A stretch of DNA of 64,000 bases, from assembly GCA_003993805.1 (NCBI GenBank), contig RSEF01000003.1:78702425-78766424 (forward strand). The letters run 5' to 3'. Origin of the DNA: Himantopus leucocephalus (lineage: Eukaryota; Chordata; Aves; Charadriiformes; Recurvirostridae). How positions within the stretch are numbered: position 1 is the first letter of the stretch; each line of letters opens with the position of its first letter. The position numbers were made by a program, and so were the translations under genes. The notes under the pieces are model-generated. The model did no database searches, was not told the origin of the DNA, and saw nothing but the letters and a program-made list of their open reading frames with translations. Positions 62,598-64,000 of this stretch are shown in pieces.

Positions 62598-64000
62598 GTA
62601 TGGTAAGACATTTCAATGTTTAACTCTTGTTGTTTTACTGTTTATTGTTAGTGTGTGGTAATATTTTGAATATAAAAAAATCTGAAGATTTCTTGCAGTC
62701 TTGTGGAGAACTGGTACCACATGGTATGATACCACTTTGTTTAGGGAGGAACTAGATGCCCACAAAGATGTCCTCTTTACCGAACTGGAGGTAAACAAAT
62801 TTATGGTAAGAGACCCTTACCATAGACATGGTACCCTGGTTGGAGGCATCCCTTGCCATAGGGCTCGTCTCTTCTTTCATATCCAACAGCTTTCTATCTC
62901 CGTATCGTGGAATGTTGCATGTAAGTCATTCCTGCATGGGTGAGCTCCCTGCAGATTGTTATGCTGACCCCCCAAGAACCTGCCTCCTGTGGGTACTTTT
63001 ATTTTTATTGCACCCAAAAGTGCTGTAGTCACTGCCAAGCATAAATAAAACATGTTTTGAAATGTGATTTGGGATGAAATACAGGGGTTTGCTCTAGCTT
63101 ATGAAAAGATATGTCGTCTATTTCCCAATTAGCGCAGACTCATAGAGCGTGCTTTTAAACAAGATTTTAAACTCGGTCTGGAGGCTTGTGACTTTTACCG
63201 TTGTACTGCAGTCGCAACCCACGGAAACTAAACTGACCATGGAGAGTAACAACTGGTAACAAGCAATCACATGCACAGCTGCATGCCTCAAAAGAATTTT
63301 AAAGCAGCAATTTGAGTTTGGAATAGAGTGCTGCCATATCTGAAAAGCACAGTTACAGTTACAGCAGGAAGAGTGAGCTTTAGTCAACCCAGAGAACAGA
63401 TGCCCCTCTGATTCTGCTGGAAAGGAACAATATTCTCTTTAGCAGAACTGGACAAGGACTCATTCACAGGTTCCTGAAGATCAGGTATCCTTCAACAAAC
63501 TACTCTTTTTATCTTCCTCAGTTCCACATCTGTAAAATAGGGACAGTAGTTCTTTCTTCCTACATTTTCTGTTTGCTCAAATTTTAGTATCATCAGTGAT
63601 CTACATGTCAATTATCAGAATGAGTCTTTGATCTTGTTTGAAGCCTGTTGGCAACATGGTAACTGCAAACATCATTGTGTCAAGCCCACCAGTTTGTAAA
63701 ACCACTCTATGAGAAATTATTAATCAGTGCTCTAGACAGACAAGATACCATGGGCAACTCAGTGTCCAGTGATTTGGGTGGGTCTCAACCTTATACTAGC
63801 AAAACCTGCAGGCTTGTAATACTAATACCGAACAAAGCAAAACTAAAATTAAGAAAGGAAAGTAAGAAGCAAATAATACCACAGATTTTATTGTTACATA
63901 GTCTTAAGCTTGGCAACCAGCAGTGCTTGAATGAAAGTCTAGTCCAAATATTTCAAATCAACAAAATCATGGTGCTGAAAGCTTCAATGTATGAACAGTT
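62598..64000 (+). other. Intron (5' part), nothing further recognised
   Basis: Non-coding sequence after the donor gtatgg. The next ASCC3 exon is not present before the window ends. Open frames such as 62701-62943 have no recognisable domain. Confidence 0.8.

Larger units (their letters stand above)
1..64000 (+). other. ASCC3: ASCC3 gene, internal part (16 exons recognised; both ends outside the window)
   Basis: The window lies inside one multi-exon gene read left to right. The sixteen exons listed separately encode about 810 residues that match, in order, the second half of vertebrate ASCC3 as I remember it. ASCC3 is a 3'-to-5' Ski2-like helicase with two helicase cassettes. With ASCC1, ASCC2 and TRIP4 it forms the ASC-1 complex, which acts with ALKBH3 in alkylation repair and in splitting collided ribosomes (yeast counterpart Slh1). 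All introns are GT-AG. Exon phases agree at every junction except between 7576 and 12907, where an exon is missing. I see no start codon, stop codon or UTR of this gene. Identity is very secure; species is not determined beyond a probable bird. Confidence 0.97.

Noticed and set aside
1..64000. CRISPR array, tRNA/rRNA genes, viral genes, or a novel multi-gene system
   Set aside because: No regularly spaced repeats, no cloverleaf-like genes, no viral reading frames, and all supported coding sequence is one host helicase gene.

Overview
The window is vertebrate nuclear DNA, most likely from a bird in a draft assembly. It is AT-rich, and its coding sequence is split into short exons by GT-AG introns. 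It carries two typical avian/reptilian CR1 LINE 3' ends (about 42383-42523 and 46458-46672), three 100-N scaffold gaps and several single-N contig joins. There is no sign of prokaryotic organisation, operons, CRISPR arrays or RNA genes.

All confidently recognised coding sequence belongs to one gene on the + strand: the middle-to-late part of ASCC3, the large Ski2-like/Brr2-like dual-cassette helicase of the ASC-1 complex (DNA alkylation repair; ribosome-collision response as the ASCC/RQT complex). I place 16 exons by reading frame, splice signals and phase continuity: 1307-1483, 3302-3527, 7422-7576, 12907-13127, 14531-14616, 16059-16225, 16362-16507, 16616-16736, 18720-18862, 26962-27099, 27201-27321, 30800-30932, 33509-33634, 43367-43478, 43765-43899 and 62373-62597. 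They total 2432 nt. From memory of the family, they span roughly residues 1030-1930 of a protein of about 2200 residues. The first three exons hold the Sec63-like unit of the N-terminal cassette. Exons 4-12 hold the two RecA domains of the C-terminal cassette, with Walker A, DEIH and the GRAGRP motif VI all intact. Exons 12-15 hold its winged-helix region. Exons 15-16 enter its Sec63-like unit. The gene starts before the window and ends after it.

One coding piece is missing. The third exon visible here ends in phase 0, but the next (12907) needs one base carried over, and about 90 residues present in other ASCC3 proteins are absent. The only assembly gap in that intron is 10921-11020, so the exon probably lies there. 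All other junctions join in frame.

Everything else is intron: 1-1306, nine introns of roughly 1.4-10 kb, four short introns (101-286 bp), an 18.5-kb intron (43900-62372) and 62598-64000. The introns hold the CR1 remnants, simple repeats, small tandem duplications, near-duplicate sequence on both sides of several single Ns (probable assembly artefacts), a perfect 12-bp-arm hairpin (22939-22968), a pyrimidine-rich tract (about 25250-25440), a small GC-rich island with a palindrome (56328-56610) and two stretches that could be regulatory. I found no evidence of a novel multi-gene system. The most useful observations are the exon lost in a gap and an exon whose first bases look like a splice donor.
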